Positions 1 to 9,154 of a stretch of DNA of 26,806 nt are shown one piece after another. Position 1 is the stretch's first letter; every line of letters starts with the position of its first letter. This stretch comes from JBCCSZ01 sp039199225 (lineage in GTDB: Bacteria > Bacteroidota > Bacteroidia > Chitinophagales > Saprospiraceae): NCBI GenBank assembly GCA_039199225.1, contig JBCCSZ010000076.1:1-26806 (forward strand). Direction: 5' to 3'. A program made the translations under genes and the position numbers. Below the pieces are notes generated by a model. It was not told the DNA's origin. It was given only the letters and a program-made list of their open reading frames with translations, and did no database searches.

Positions 1-2229
1 ATGTTTCGTTTCGTATGGCTCTCCGTTGTCTTCGATTTTCCCTGTATTTTCAAAGCTACATTCTTGGATTTTTGTAATGGGCTCTCCCACGACTAGGTGC
101 AGATTTAATGGCTTGCAATCTTTGAATTGACTGTTTTGAATGTGGGCGACTTGTACACCATGTAAGGCCAGGGAAGCCTTGGTTTTGTTGCGCTTTCCTT
201 GCCCAACCCTTTCCAAGATGCATTTATCAAAGACCAGCATGGGACCAAAGGTACTTTCATCCCGACCTCCGCGATGCAAGTGCAGCACCACACCAGAAAC
301 ATCTCTGAACCGGCAGTTTTCAATCACTACATTTTCTGCATTGTAAATACCGATGTCGTCCGTCTCTTTGTTCAGTGCCAGGACGTTACCATCGACCTTG
401 GTGAAAGTCGAATTGCGCAAGACGATCGAATCTGCAAAAGTATTTTTGTAGACGCGCAGCACATCGAAAGTATGATTGATGTCCAAATCCTTGAAATCAC
501 AATCCTCGATGAACAATTTATAGTTGCGACTCATCGAATAGCGGCTGGTTCGAATGACGGTATTGCCATGTGCATCAGGCGCTTCACTGCCATCAACAAC
601 GACATTCTTCAGCGAAAGACTACCACCATTTTCAATATTAAAAAGAGAGGTTCTTTGAAATTGAATGAGTGGCTTTTGGTTGGAATCGGCTTTGGAGATA
701 ATGGAAATCGGATGCGTAATGTCAATGGCCTTGGTCACCACATAGGTTCCTGTTTCCAAAACCAACACATCCCCATCATTTGATTTTTGAATGGCTTCAT
801 AAAGCGTATTATCTCCTGCCTTTACCACGATGGTACGCCCCCTCCCAAAGCGAACCTCCTCCGCTACTCTGGGATACCAACGAACCCCTGTATTGTCGGG
901 CGTAGCACGACTTTCAGAAGGCGTCATCCCCTTTCCTTTGGCATCTTCCCCTTGAGGCATCAAAAGGCCGTCTGCATTGCGTTTCAACGAAAGACTAGCT
1001 TTTTGAAAACCAGATTCCGTGATGGGTTTTGAATTTTCGGGAATCAAATTTCCAGCAAAACTGATCCCACTGATGTCGTCGTAAATGGTAAACAATTCCT
1101 TCTTTTGATCGTGGTAGAAAAGATTGTTTTCCACCTTTGTATTCATCGGTACAGCACTGCGTTCTTCATCGCTTCCGGCACACAATTGGATGTGATCGCA
1201 ATTGACAAAAGTATTGTTGGATGCAGTAGAATTAATCACTTGAAAATAGCGATTAAGTGGTGAGTTGGGAACGCCGTTCATAATGACCAAGGCGCCTCTG
1301 AATCGGTAGCCCGTCAAGCCTTCGCAATAATTATTGACAACCTTTTGGGTTTCATTGATGATGCGGATGCCACCTGTATTTGACTTGCCATTGCCAAAAA
1401 AATAATTGCTCTCCACCAAGGTTTCATTGCCGTGTCGCATGGTCAATGTACCCTGACATTCATAGAAAGTATTGTGGCGATAAATGTTTTGACAAGACTT
1501 ACTAGAAATGATTTCGTGTTCGCCATTGCAGCGATCAAAATAATTGTACTCAACGATGGTATTGGAGTTGGTTAAAGAGTGATGGCTGGTTCCAATCCGC
1601 AAAGTTTCTCCACCATTGGCGCCCAAAATGGGGCGATGTCCAAAGTAGTTGTGATCGATTCGGTTGTAGTTCTCGCGGCTTTCCTCTGTGTTGAGTCGGA
1701 CGGCCAATGTGACGCCATGATTTCTTTTACCCGTCAGATAGTTGTGGTCAAAGCGATTGTTCTTGCCATAAATACTGACCCAGTAATCCGATTCAAAACG
1801 CTCGGGATTGTTGTAGTTATCAATCACGCATTCGGTGACGCGGCAGTGATGACACAATTCTTCTTTATTCTTTCTAAAAGAAATGACTTCCTTGGTAGGG
1901 GTATAACCATTTTTGAAGACCAGCCCTTCGACCTGTAAATATTTTCCAGCGATACTCAGATTGGACTGCCCCTCTAGCGTCACCTTTCCCTTTTGCTCAA
2001 CCGTCAAAACAATGGGTTGTTCAGCTGTTCCGGTTCCGGTAAATACTAATTCAACATCTTTCCAGACCCCATTGGCTAAAACGATTTTATCGCCTGCTTG
2101 GGCTGCCTTCACCGCTTGCTGGAATTCCGCTTCGGTACGGACGAGGCCCTCTGTCTTGCTACAACTCGATAGCAAAAAACACAGCACAAGGCTCCAAAAA
2201 CTCAATCGAAAAATTATCCTTTTTCCCAT
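1..2229 (-). CDS. PL6 alginate lyase (chondroitinase-B fold), C-terminus cut by window edge
   Basis: Secreted lipoprotein lyase expected to cleave alginate (poly-mannuronate/guluronate) by beta-elimination. I translated 743 residues, open to base 1. A lipoprotein signal ends at LLSSC (Cys23). Residues about 30-400 form a right-handed beta-helix rich in Asn-ladder turns. The PL6 active site is visible: N205, E237 and E239 as calcium ligands, and K244 and R265 as Bronsted base and acid. The spacings (N to E 32, E to K 7 and 5, K to R 21) match those I recall for AlyGC and chondroitinase B. A second beta-helix-like half (about 410-743) makes it the long two-domain AlyGC type, probably only a few residues short of complete. 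It is the most distal visible gene of the alginate operon. Chondroitin-type substrates are the alternative, but the neighbouring PL7 makes alginate far more likely. Confidence 0.93.
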   Translation of the reverse strand, partial: MGKRIIFRLSFWSLVLCFLLSSCSKTEGLVRTEAEFQQAVKAAQAGDKIVLANGVWKDVELVFTGTGTAEQPIVLTVEQKGKVTLEGQSNLSIAGKYLQVEGLVFKNGYTPTKEVISFRKNKEELCHHCRVTECVIDNYNNPERFESDYWVSIYGKNNRFDHNYLTGKRNHGVTLAVRLNTEESRENYNRIDHNYFGHRPILGANGGETLRIGTSHHSLTNSNTIVEYNYFDRCNGEHEIISSKSCQNIYRHNTFYECQGTLTMRHGNETLVESNYFFGNGKSNTGGIRIINETQKVVNNYCEGLTGYRFRGALVIMNGVPNSPLNRYFQVINSTASNNTFVNCDHIQLCAGSDEERSAVPMNTKVENNLFYHDQKKELFTIYDDISGISFAGNLIPENSKPITESGFQKASLSLKRNADGLLMPQGEDAKGKGMTPSESRATPDNTGVRWYPRVAEEVRFGRGRTIVVKAGDNTLYEAIQKSNDGDVLVLETGTYVVTKAIDITHPISIISKADSNQKPLIQFQRTSLFNIENGGSLSLKNVVVDGSEAPDAHGNTVIRTSRYSMSRNYKLFIEDCDFKDLDINHTFDVLRVYKNTFADSIVLRNSTFTKVDGNVLALNKETDDIGIYNAENVVIENCRFRDVSGVVLHLHRGGRDESTFGPMLVFDKCILERVGQGKRNKTKASLALHGVQVAHIQNSQFKDCKPLNLHLVVGEPITKIQECSFENTGKIEDNGEPYETKH

Positions 2230-2312
2230 ATGGACTATATTCCGTTAGTTGATAAGACAGGCAAGATCAAAGACAAGGCACCTGAGCTGTTGGCAGTGTC
2301 ATGCCATGAGCA

Positions 2313-2352
2313 TAATTGCGGGGGAGGCGAACCTCCCCTGAACACGCAATTA
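2313..2352 (-). other. Intercistronic stem-loop between the PL7 and PL6 genes
   Basis: Outer arms TAATTGCG (2313-2320) and CGCAATTA (2345-2352) pair perfectly. Inner arms GGGGAGG (2321-2327) and CCTCCCC (2332-2338) also pair perfectly. A six-base bulge (2339-2344) sits on one side. In the minus-strand transcript the loop is UUCG. No T-tract follows, so a processing, stabilising or attenuating element is more likely than a strong terminator. A weaker TGGCA/TGCCA hairpin lies just downstream at 2291-2306. Confidence 0.6.
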
Positions 2353-2398
2353 CGAATACTTACCAATATGTATGACTTAAATTGTAAGCCCTTAAATT

Positions 2399-3274
2399 TC
2401 AATGACTGATTTCTAGATCGTAATACTTCACTCGTGCAAAGGAACTTTCCTCCGAACTTTGTAGGTAGTTGCCTGCTTTGAAATAGTTTTCAAACACGCC
2501 CCATTTTTCCATGTGGATACCATCGTAAACGACTGATTCATCTTCGTTTAAGATGATTTCCATTCGTCCTTCGGACACCACTACCTCCAAGGTAAAGCTG
2601 TCTCGATCTACGGCTTGCGAGAAGTTAAAACCATCGTCATCCCCCCAAGCGTCGGTGCGCAGAATTTCTGTATCGGACACCTCAAGGTCCTTCAACACTT
2701 TGGTTTTGACGCGAACTTTTCCCTTATCCCAATATATCTTCAACATTGGCGGTGCATTGTTATCCTTTGCCCCGATCAGGTCTCGCTGCTCGTTGGTCAA
2801 GCGACCGTGAATCTGCATGATGATGGTACGATGAGGATTACCACTGGCGTTATTGGATATGGCATCCAACTTTAAGGTGCCTTTCATGCGTCCTCCTTGT
2901 GCAAAGGTCCAATTGGTATTGTTGCTACCTGGCACCATTTGCTCTCTTAACTCTGTTCTCGAATAAGAGGAATTGGCAGTGGTCGATCCCGGATAGGTGT
3001 AAAAAACCAAAGAACCATCCGTAGAGTCGTTGTACATGAATTCTTTCAAAATAGGATTGGTACCGTATTTCAAAATGGCAGGTGGTTTGACTTCCGTCGG
3101 ATTGCCAATGGGCAAGGTGACCTTCCAATTTCCCAAGTCGATGTTTGGCAAAAAGTAATCGACGCCTTCCACCAATTCAGGGGGCAAATTTGGCACCTCT
3201 TCCATCGTTGCTACCTCATCCTTACAAGACAGGAGGGATATCAATCCGACAGCTAGTAATATTCTAATAGTCAT
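2399..3274 (-). CDS. PL7 alginate lyase, surface lipoprotein
   Basis: Alginate lyase of polysaccharide lyase family 7 (alginate_lyase2 jelly-roll), 291 aa, which depolymerises alginate to unsaturated oligosaccharides. The signal peptide ends in a lipobox (SLLSC, Cys17). The KDE directly after the cysteine resembles the Bacteroidota surface-export signal, suggesting display on the outer face of the outer membrane. The three PL7 signature blocks are intact: RTELREQ (106-112), QIH (154-156) and YFKAGNYLQ (264-272), which supply the catalytic Arg, Gln/His and Tyr. QIH, rather than QVH, is the form I associate with polyG- or mixed-specific enzymes. The start follows the PKD gene by only 18 bases, so the two are in one operon. 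The PL6 gene begins 169 bases downstream. Confidence 0.96.
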   Translation of the reverse strand: MTIRILLAVGLISLLSCKDEVATMEEVPNLPPELVEGVDYFLPNIDLGNWKVTLPIGNPTEVKPPAILKYGTNPILKEFMYNDSTDGSLVFYTYPGSTTANSSYSRTELREQMVPGSNNTNWTFAQGGRMKGTLKLDAISNNASGNPHRTIIMQIHGRLTNEQRDLIGAKDNNAPPMLKIYWDKGKVRVKTKVLKDLEVSDTEILRTDAWGDDDGFNFSQAVDRDSFTLEVVVSEGRMEIILNEDESVVYDGIHMEKWGVFENYFKAGNYLQSSEESSFARVKYYDLEISH

Positions 3275-3292
3275 TGATCGTTCCGTTTTATA

Positions 3293-4144
3293 TTACTCGA
3301 TAAACTCAAAGGCATCCAACCGACACTCCGATCCTGTGTTTGTAAACAGGATGCCAACAACCGACTGATCGCCGGAATTAAAAGGAATGATGACATTGAC
3401 ATACTCATCAGGAGATGAATTATCCGTCAATGCTACGGAAGCAATGGTAGCACCCGCTGCTTCAGACAAATCCGTGATTTCGCTGTCCAATATGGATACC
3501 GTCAGTGTTCCAGGATCGCTTTTCATGGTGTAGTGAAAACTCAATCTGTAATCCGTATCTGGCAGGACCGCTATGGACTGGTAACCGACGCGGTCTCCAG
3601 CCGAAGGCAACTTAGCCGCCTGCGCTCCTTGGTGTACCGGGCTGGAAGTGATCTGGATGACACCTCCCAGTTCGTTTCTCCAGGAATCGCGTCCATCGCC
3701 GGAGCCATCGGGAAGGCTATTGTCTTCAAAGCTACCCTCCAACACCACCGGAACAAAGTTCGACACAGGTTCCTCCACGACCACCTCTTTAGAGGAGGTA
3801 CTGGTGGCGCCTAGTTTGTCAGAAGCGACCAAAGTAACCGTATAGGTTCCCACTTCGGCATAGGTATGATTGGGCTCTTCATCCGTTGAGGTTGCATCAT
3901 CTCCAAAGTCCCAAGAGTAGTCGGTTGAGCTACCCGAGAGGTTGGTAAATTCAACGGTTAGAAAATCAGCATCGTTTGGCTTGAAGTCAAAGGCAGCACT
4001 TGGTGGCGTGGCGTCCGGGATGGAGTTGGCCTCCGGCAAATCGTAGCCAAAGTCGCAAGAAGCGATAAAAGTACAGAGGAGTAACAACAGCAGGGGCATT
4101 CGAATGGCTCCCCGCTTATTCTTTTGAATATGTATAAAGTTCAT
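3293..4144 (-). CDS. PKD-domain lipoprotein, probable surface alginate-binding protein
   Basis: Outer-membrane lipoprotein, 283 aa from the chosen start. The signal peptide ends at FIASC (Cys30). One PKD domain spans about residues 47-124, with the typical YSWDFGD core (77-82) and HTYAEVGTYTVTL strand. A C-terminal beta-sandwich spans about 136-283 and resembles carbohydrate-binding jelly-rolls (opening 'VLEGSFEDNSLPDG' and ending in a short 'DAFEFIE' strand). It has no catalytic motif. Its place directly after susD is where PULs encode SusE/SGBP-type glycan-binding proteins, so alginate binding is the inferred role. The ATG at 4144 was chosen over the frame's upstream extension because it puts a short basic n-region before the hydrophobic core and is preceded by an A-rich stretch. 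Confidence 0.85.
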   Translation of the reverse strand: MNFIHIQKNKRGAIRMPLLLLLLCTFIASCDFGYDLPEANSIPDATPPSAAFDFKPNDADFLTVEFTNLSGSSTDYSWDFGDDATSTDEEPNHTYAEVGTYTVTLVASDKLGATSTSSKEVVVEEPVSNFVPVVLEGSFEDNSLPDGSGDGRDSWRNELGGVIQITSSPVHQGAQAAKLPSAGDRVGYQSIAVLPDTDYRLSFHYTMKSDPGTLTVSILDSEITDLSEAAGATIASVALTDNSSPDEYVNVIIPFNSGDQSVVGILFTNTGSECRLDAFEFIE

Positions 4145-4195
4145 AATTTTTTTATTTGAAATGAGGTTGGTTGTACAGGCAAGTCTTGTCGCCAT

Positions 4196-5632
4196 TTAGT
4201 AACCAGGGTTTTGAGACAATAGGCCATTGCTGAGTCCAATTTCTCTTTGAGGAATCGGCAACAACAAATCTGTTCCAGAAAAGGAGTAACCATTATCTGA
4301 TGCAAATTCTGAAAGGACATCCGAGGCCACGCCAAATCGAAGCAAGTCAAAAAACCTGTGATTTTCAAAGGCCAACTCTACCCTCCTTTCGTCCAGTAAA
4401 TCTTCTTTGGTAACGCTGCTCACTGCATCCATTAATCCGGCTCGGTCTCTGACGGCTTGGAAGGAAGCTAGTGCGGCAGGGTCGGTTGTACTCACACCAT
4501 TGCCTTCGTTCATAATGGCTTCCACATGCATCAGTAAGACATCTGCATATCTCAATACAATCCAATCGTTTCCGGCTAAGGTAGGGTCGCTAGATACCGA
4601 ACCGATCCCCAAATCTGTGTCTCCATTCGGGAGGTATTTAACCACCTGGTTTTGTTGTGGCTGCAGAGCATCCTGGCGATAAGAAAAGGCTGTTCTATTA
4701 CCACCTTTTTCGTCTAAGATGGCCTTGGCTTCGTCCGTCACATAGTTGACTCCGGCTGTTCTTCCGACGGCATTCAGCCATTCGGCAGAAAAGTTCTGGC
4801 TGTCCTTGGAATCGTCGGAAATGTATCCAATAGCAAATATCACTTCACTGTTACCTTCTGAATAAAAAACGTCTTTGAATTCAGGCTCCAAAGAAAAACC
4901 AGCATTCATAACAGATTCACAAAGTGTTCTTGCTTCACTGTAATTACCAAGTGTTAACTGAACCTTGGCGAGCAATGCTTGAGCCCCAGATTTTGAGGCT
5001 CTGGTTTTGTAAGTATCATCCAATAAGTCAGCAGCACTACGCAAGTCGCTTACAATCAATTCATATATCTGAGCAGTATTAACCCTTGTAAATTGTACGC
5101 TGGTTTCCAATGGAGCAATGACTCTGTCGACCAATGGAACATCACCAAACAATCTCACCAAGTTGAAATAAGCATAGGCTCTTACAAATTTGGCTTCGCC
5201 TTCAAACCTTTCTGCATCCTTGGATGCCGCAACTCCTAGGTTTTCAAGAACGACATTGGCTCTGTAGATGATGTTGTAAAAACTTCTGTAATAGTCCGTA
5301 ACAATACCATTGGTTGCTTCGATGGAATAATTTTCAAATTGCGCAGCTTCACCTTCACTGCTTTTTGTTCTCGTATTGTCACTTCTCATTTCTGTCAAGT
5401 AGAACTCAAACTGAATGGAGTGGTTGTTGTTGACATCCGTATCTGCCAGTATGTTGACCCCTTGGATGCCGTCGTACATATTGACGACGCCTGCCTCCAA
5501 TTGTTTTTCCGTTGTAAAGAAGTTGGAAGCACTAACAGCAGATGTAGGGTCTGGGCTTAGGAAGTCCTTTTCACAGGAAGTAAATGTCAGCCCTGCCAGA
5601 AAAAGGGATATGATAAAAATGCTGTATTTCAT
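4196..5632 (-). CDS. SusD/RagB-family nutrient-binding outer membrane lipoprotein
   Basis: Glycan-capturing lid of the SusCD importer, 478 aa. It has a lipoprotein signal (FTSC, Cys20) followed by EKDFLSPDPTS, a hallmark N-terminus of SusD/RagB proteins, then TPR-like helices. The typical SusD ending is present: 'DERRVELAFENHRFFDLLRFG' region, then 'LLLPIPQREIGLSNGLLSQNPGY' region. The ATG at 5632 was chosen because it starts a clean signal peptide and follows TAATAAAACA. The frame stays open to 5719, but that extension has no signal character. SusC ends 142 bases upstream and the PKD gene starts 51 bases downstream. In this locus its ligand should be alginate oligosaccharides. Confidence 0.96.
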   Translation of the reverse strand: MKYSIFIISLFLAGLTFTSCEKDFLSPDPTSAVSASNFFTTEKQLEAGVVNMYDGIQGVNILADTDVNNNHSIQFEFYLTEMRSDNTRTKSSEGEAAQFENYSIEATNGIVTDYYRSFYNIIYRANVVLENLGVAASKDAERFEGEAKFVRAYAYFNLVRLFGDVPLVDRVIAPLETSVQFTRVNTAQIYELIVSDLRSAADLLDDTYKTRASKSGAQALLAKVQLTLGNYSEARTLCESVMNAGFSLEPEFKDVFYSEGNSEVIFAIGYISDDSKDSQNFSAEWLNAVGRTAGVNYVTDEAKAILDEKGGNRTAFSYRQDALQPQQNQVVKYLPNGDTDLGIGSVSSDPTLAGNDWIVLRYADVLLMHVEAIMNEGNGVSTTDPAALASFQAVRDRAGLMDAVSSVTKEDLLDERRVELAFENHRFFDLLRFGVASDVLSEFASDNGYSFSGTDLLLPIPQREIGLSNGLLSQNPGY

Positions 5633-5774
5633 TGTTTTATTATTTATGTACTCGACTGCAAAACCGATCAAATGAAGCAGCCACTTAAAGGATGCTCTCA
5701 CCACGATTTTTTTTTGCACATCTAGTTTTTATTGATGACAAATCTTCAGCTCGTAAGGCTGCAAAGACACTCTT

Positions 5775-8700
5775 TTAAAATTCTAGGTTGACGCCAAAGG
5801 AAACCGTCTTTTGAATAGGCGAACCTGCTCTTTGATACCCCCAAGTTGTCGGGCTGGTACTATTGATGGATTCCGGATTGAAGCCCGTGTAGTTGTCGGC
5901 TGTCAAATACAAAAGGTTTTGACCGGCGAGGTATACTCTGGCTCTTCCAAATCCAATGCGCGTCAGCAGCTCAGGTGAAAAATTGTATCCGAGGGCGACA
6001 TTCCGCAAGGCCACATAAGATGCATCCTGAATGATGTCGTTGGTAAAGATTTTTTGCTTTATGAATTCCTGATCGGGTGTCGTAGCAGGATCAAAGTCCT
6101 GGCTGCTGTTGAAATGATTGAACAGATATTGGTCGCCCATATTTCGAATCTCTGCGCCATGACTGCCCTGGAACATAAAGCTCAGATCAAAGCCTCTGTA
6201 ACTAAAGGTGTTGGTAATACTCCAAATAAATTCTGGATAAGGACTGCCAAGTATCGTCTTGTCATCGTCATCGATCACGCCATCTCCATTCAAGTCCTTG
6301 ACATAAACATCCTGGGCCTCTCCACCAACCGGGTGGTAAGCATCTTTCAAAAATTCGAGTGGAATGTCTCTGTCAACGACCCAACCGTAGTAGGAGGAAA
6401 TGGGATTCCCTTCCAAGTTGATCCATTCAGCGGCCCGCTTGCTGTCCACATTCTGAATCTGTCCGTCGGAATCAGCAAAGTCGATCAGTTCATTTTCATT
6501 TCTGGAAGCGATGAAAGAAGTGGTCCAAACGATGTTTCGATTCCGGACATTGTTCGTTCGGATTTCCAGCTCGAAACCTCTGTTTTCAACCTTTCCCAAA
6601 TTAACCAGAGCCTCTGTAAAGCCGGTCGTTGAAGAAATGGGATTGTACAACAACAGCTGGTCACTTGCTCTTTGGTAGTATTCGACAGAACCGCCAATGA
6701 AACCTCCAAGAAATTCAAAATCTAATCCGGGATTAATTTCTATGGAACGCTCCCATTTGAGTTGTGGATTGGCAATATTGATGGCATTGAAGGCCGCAGA
6801 TACGTTGCCATCGACAACGGCTGTCGTTGAGTTGAGAAGCGCCAAATATGGATAACTGTCGATGAGGTCATCGCCTGTATCCAAGCGATTGTTACCCGTC
6901 AGACCGTAGCTGATTCTCAGTTTTAAGTAATTAAAAATATCGTTCTCCTTCAGGAAGTCTTCCTCACTGATGATCCATCCGACAGAGACCGCCGGGAAAT
7001 TACCGTACTTGTTGTCCGGACCAAATATCGAGCTTCCATCCCGTCTAAGACTCAAGGAGGCTAAATACTTGTAATCGAAAACATAATTTACTCTACCAAA
7101 AAAGGAGAAGAATCTGTTTTCATATTCGATGGAACTAGCGCCGGAGATCGTCGTTGCCGCCGTAATGGTTTGCAACAAATCGGAATCATAACCTGTACCG
7201 GTCACGCTGTTGGCTTTGAAGTCGAATGTTTCTGCCGCAATACCCAAAACCGCATTGATTTCATGCTTACCAATTTCTTTCTTATAGGTAAAGTAGTTTT
7301 CCGACACCAAGTGGATGTTTGTCAGCGTCGTCAAATCAAGCTGGATATTGGCCGCCCCATTTCTGTGTGCCAACAAACCCTGCCATCTGTCTTGTTCCGT
7401 ATTTTGAAAATCGCCGGACAACACTGTTCTGAAGTTCAGTCCATCCATGATTTTGTACTGGGCATAGGTCGAACCAAACAGTTTGAATTTGTAATCATTC
7501 CTGTTTCGCTCCAATACTTTTGCAGCAGGGTTTGTGTTGGAAGTATTGCTGATGTCGACCAAGGCACTACCGTCTCCGTACAAGTCGTAATTGTCAAAAT
7601 GACGTTGTAGGGCATAGTCCCCCACTTGCACATCGGGATACACATTTCTATCGACAAATTGAATGGTATTTTCGTCATGGTAGACTGGCAGCCAAGGGGT
7701 TTGTCTCAAGATGTCGTGCGTTGAACCGTCAAATCTTCGTCTGTCTGTGTAAGAAGGGGCAATACTGGCACCAAAGGAAATTCGGTCACTTAGTTTTGTA
7801 TTTACTTTTAGTCTGAGGCTGTATTTTTTAAAATCATCGGTCAACAAAACGCCTTCATCGTGCAGATAGCTCATGGTGACGCTGAAGTTCGTCTTTTTGT
7901 TGCCACCTCTTGCACTGAGGGAGTGGCTTGTGATGCTACCACCATCGAAGATTTCATCCTGCCAATCTCTATCGACACCGATGAGTTGCTTGTATCTGGT
8001 CCGGTCCGATAATTCGCCATTCGCTGCCATTTCGGCCGCTGCCGTTTCGGCGACGCTGAAGTAATAGGCATCGCTCGTTCGGGCGGTCTTGACACCGTAG
8101 TAACTGTTGAGGGTAAATTTGGTCTTACCTTCTTTTCCGTCTTTTGTCGTGATGAGGATCACGCCATTTCCCCCTCTCGATCCATAGATAGCAGAAGAGG
8201 CCGCATCCTTCAATACCTCGAAAGATTCTATCTCATTCATGTCTAAGGAACCCAAAAAATCATTGTCTACCACCAATCCATCGACTACGATCAAGGGGCT
8301 TGAACTAGCCACCATCGAGCCCGTACCCCGGATTCGGATCGTCGGAGCCGATCCTGCCTCCCCTTCGGTTGCCGCAATATTTACACCCGATACCCTACCG
8401 ACCAAGGCATCGTCTACCCTGGCAATGGGAATTTGATCCAGGTCCTTATTCGTTACCTTTGAGATGGCTCCGGTGAGATGAGACTTTTTCGATGTGCCGT
8501 AACCGATGACCACCGCTTCATCCAAAGTTGCCACATTGGGCTCCATGACGATGTTGATGGTGGTGGAAGCTCCAACCAGAAATTCCTGTTCTCTAAAACC
8601 TGTATAGCTGAGTACGAGGATGGTTCCTTCATCTACATCCAGTGAAAAACGCCCTTCTGTATCTGTAATCGTTCCGGAGGAAGTCCCCTTTACTCTAATG

Positions 8701-8873
8701 GTAACACCTATCATCGGTAATCCATCTTCGGCCGAAGTGACCACTCCGGTGATTTGCTTTACTGCTGCCCTATTGGTACTCCCCTGAGAGAGCAAAGGCA
8801 AGCAGAGCAACAAGACCATTAGACAGAGCGTCCAAACGGAATTGTTGGAATAATTTGCTAATTTTACAGACAT
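5775..8873 (-). CDS. SusC/RagA-family TonB-dependent outer membrane transporter
   Basis: TonB-dependent importer that, with the SusD lid, moves oligosaccharides across the outer membrane. Length is 1032 aa, normal for SusC. After the signal peptide (about 1-33) comes a carboxypeptidase-regulatory-like domain (about 40-115, ITGVV...TDTEGRFSLDV). The SusC signature LDEAVVIGYG (117-126) follows, then the plug (PIARVDDALVGRVSGVNI ... IRIRGTGS ... EVLKDAASSAIYGSRGGNGVILITTK) and a 22-strand-type barrel ending in the conserved C-terminal phenylalanine (NLEF). It is intact and the first structural gene after the regulator. The ATG at 8873 follows an A/T-rich leader with two inverted repeats. I found no consensus TAnnTTTG promoter in the 281-base leader. 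Confidence 0.97.
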   Translation of the reverse strand: MSVKLANYSNNSVWTLCLMVLLLCLPLLSQGSTNRAAVKQITGVVTSAEDGLPMIGVTIRVKGTSSGTITDTEGRFSLDVDEGTILVLSYTGFREQEFLVGASTTINIVMEPNVATLDEAVVIGYGTSKKSHLTGAISKVTNKDLDQIPIARVDDALVGRVSGVNIAATEGEAGSAPTIRIRGTGSMVASSSPLIVVDGLVVDNDFLGSLDMNEIESFEVLKDAASSAIYGSRGGNGVILITTKDGKEGKTKFTLNSYYGVKTARTSDAYYFSVAETAAAEMAANGELSDRTRYKQLIGVDRDWQDEIFDGGSITSHSLSARGGNKKTNFSVTMSYLHDEGVLLTDDFKKYSLRLKVNTKLSDRISFGASIAPSYTDRRRFDGSTHDILRQTPWLPVYHDENTIQFVDRNVYPDVQVGDYALQRHFDNYDLYGDGSALVDISNTSNTNPAAKVLERNRNDYKFKLFGSTYAQYKIMDGLNFRTVLSGDFQNTEQDRWQGLLAHRNGAANIQLDLTTLTNIHLVSENYFTYKKEIGKHEINAVLGIAAETFDFKANSVTGTGYDSDLLQTITAATTISGASSIEYENRFFSFFGRVNYVFDYKYLASLSLRRDGSSIFGPDNKYGNFPAVSVGWIISEEDFLKENDIFNYLKLRISYGLTGNNRLDTGDDLIDSYPYLALLNSTTAVVDGNVSAAFNAINIANPQLKWERSIEINPGLDFEFLGGFIGGSVEYYQRASDQLLLYNPISSTTGFTEALVNLGKVENRGFELEIRTNNVRNRNIVWTTSFIASRNENELIDFADSDGQIQNVDSKRAAEWINLEGNPISSYYGWVVDRDIPLEFLKDAYHPVGGEAQDVYVKDLNGDGVIDDDDKTILGSPYPEFIWSITNTFSYRGFDLSFMFQGSHGAEIRNMGDQYLFNHFNSSQDFDPATTPDQEFIKQKIFTNDIIQDASYVALRNVALGYNFSPELLTRIGFGRARVYLAGQNLLYLTADNYTGFNPESINSTSPTTWGYQRAGSPIQKTVSFGVNLEF

Positions 8874-8906
8874 AATTTAGTTTTTTAATTTTTACTCTTT
8901 TGTGCT

Positions 8907-8918
8907 CACCCGCGGGTG
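8907..8918. repeat. Perfect 12-bp palindrome in the susC leader
   Basis: CACCCGCGGGTG is its own reverse complement and is a GC-rich island in an A/T-rich leader, 34-45 bases before the susC ATG. In RNA it could form a 4-bp stem with a CGCG loop. As DNA it could be a protein-binding site. No function is shown. Confidence 0.5.
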
Positions 8919-8960
8919 GGCATCTTTTTTAATTGGGATAGCCTGGGCAAAGAACTTCCG

Positions 8961-8982
8961 TTCAAAGTTGTCCCACTTTGAA
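8961..8982. repeat. Inverted repeat in the susC leader (operator or RNA hairpin)
   Basis: Arms TTCAAAGT (8961-8968) and ACTTTGAA (8975-8982) pair perfectly around a six-base centre (TGTCCC). The repeat lies about 90-110 bases upstream of the susC start. No T-tract follows on either strand, so it does not look like an intrinsic terminator. An operator or a 5'-UTR hairpin is plausible. Confidence 0.5.
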
Positions 8983-9154
8983 GAACTGACCTTAGTCGAT
9001 ATTTCTTAAAATTGTTGCTTTAACGAATGATGAGATACAGACGATTCGCTTGGAGGAATCGCCCTTCGCTAGCTTGAGTTGAGTTGGTTGATGATTCGTT
9101 TCATACTGAACTTGGTTCTATTTTGTTAATTCAATTTCGTTTTGATTTTCGTAT

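Noticed and set aside
199..1938. Plus-strand open frames (194, 81 and 119 aa) opposite the PL6 gene
   Set aside because: The minus strand carries an uninterrupted 743-residue PL6 enzyme with intact active site; the plus frames have no recognisable family, start signals or composition of real proteins.
6054..6632. 192-aa plus-strand open frame within susC
   Set aside because: Antisense shadow of an intact SusC barrel.
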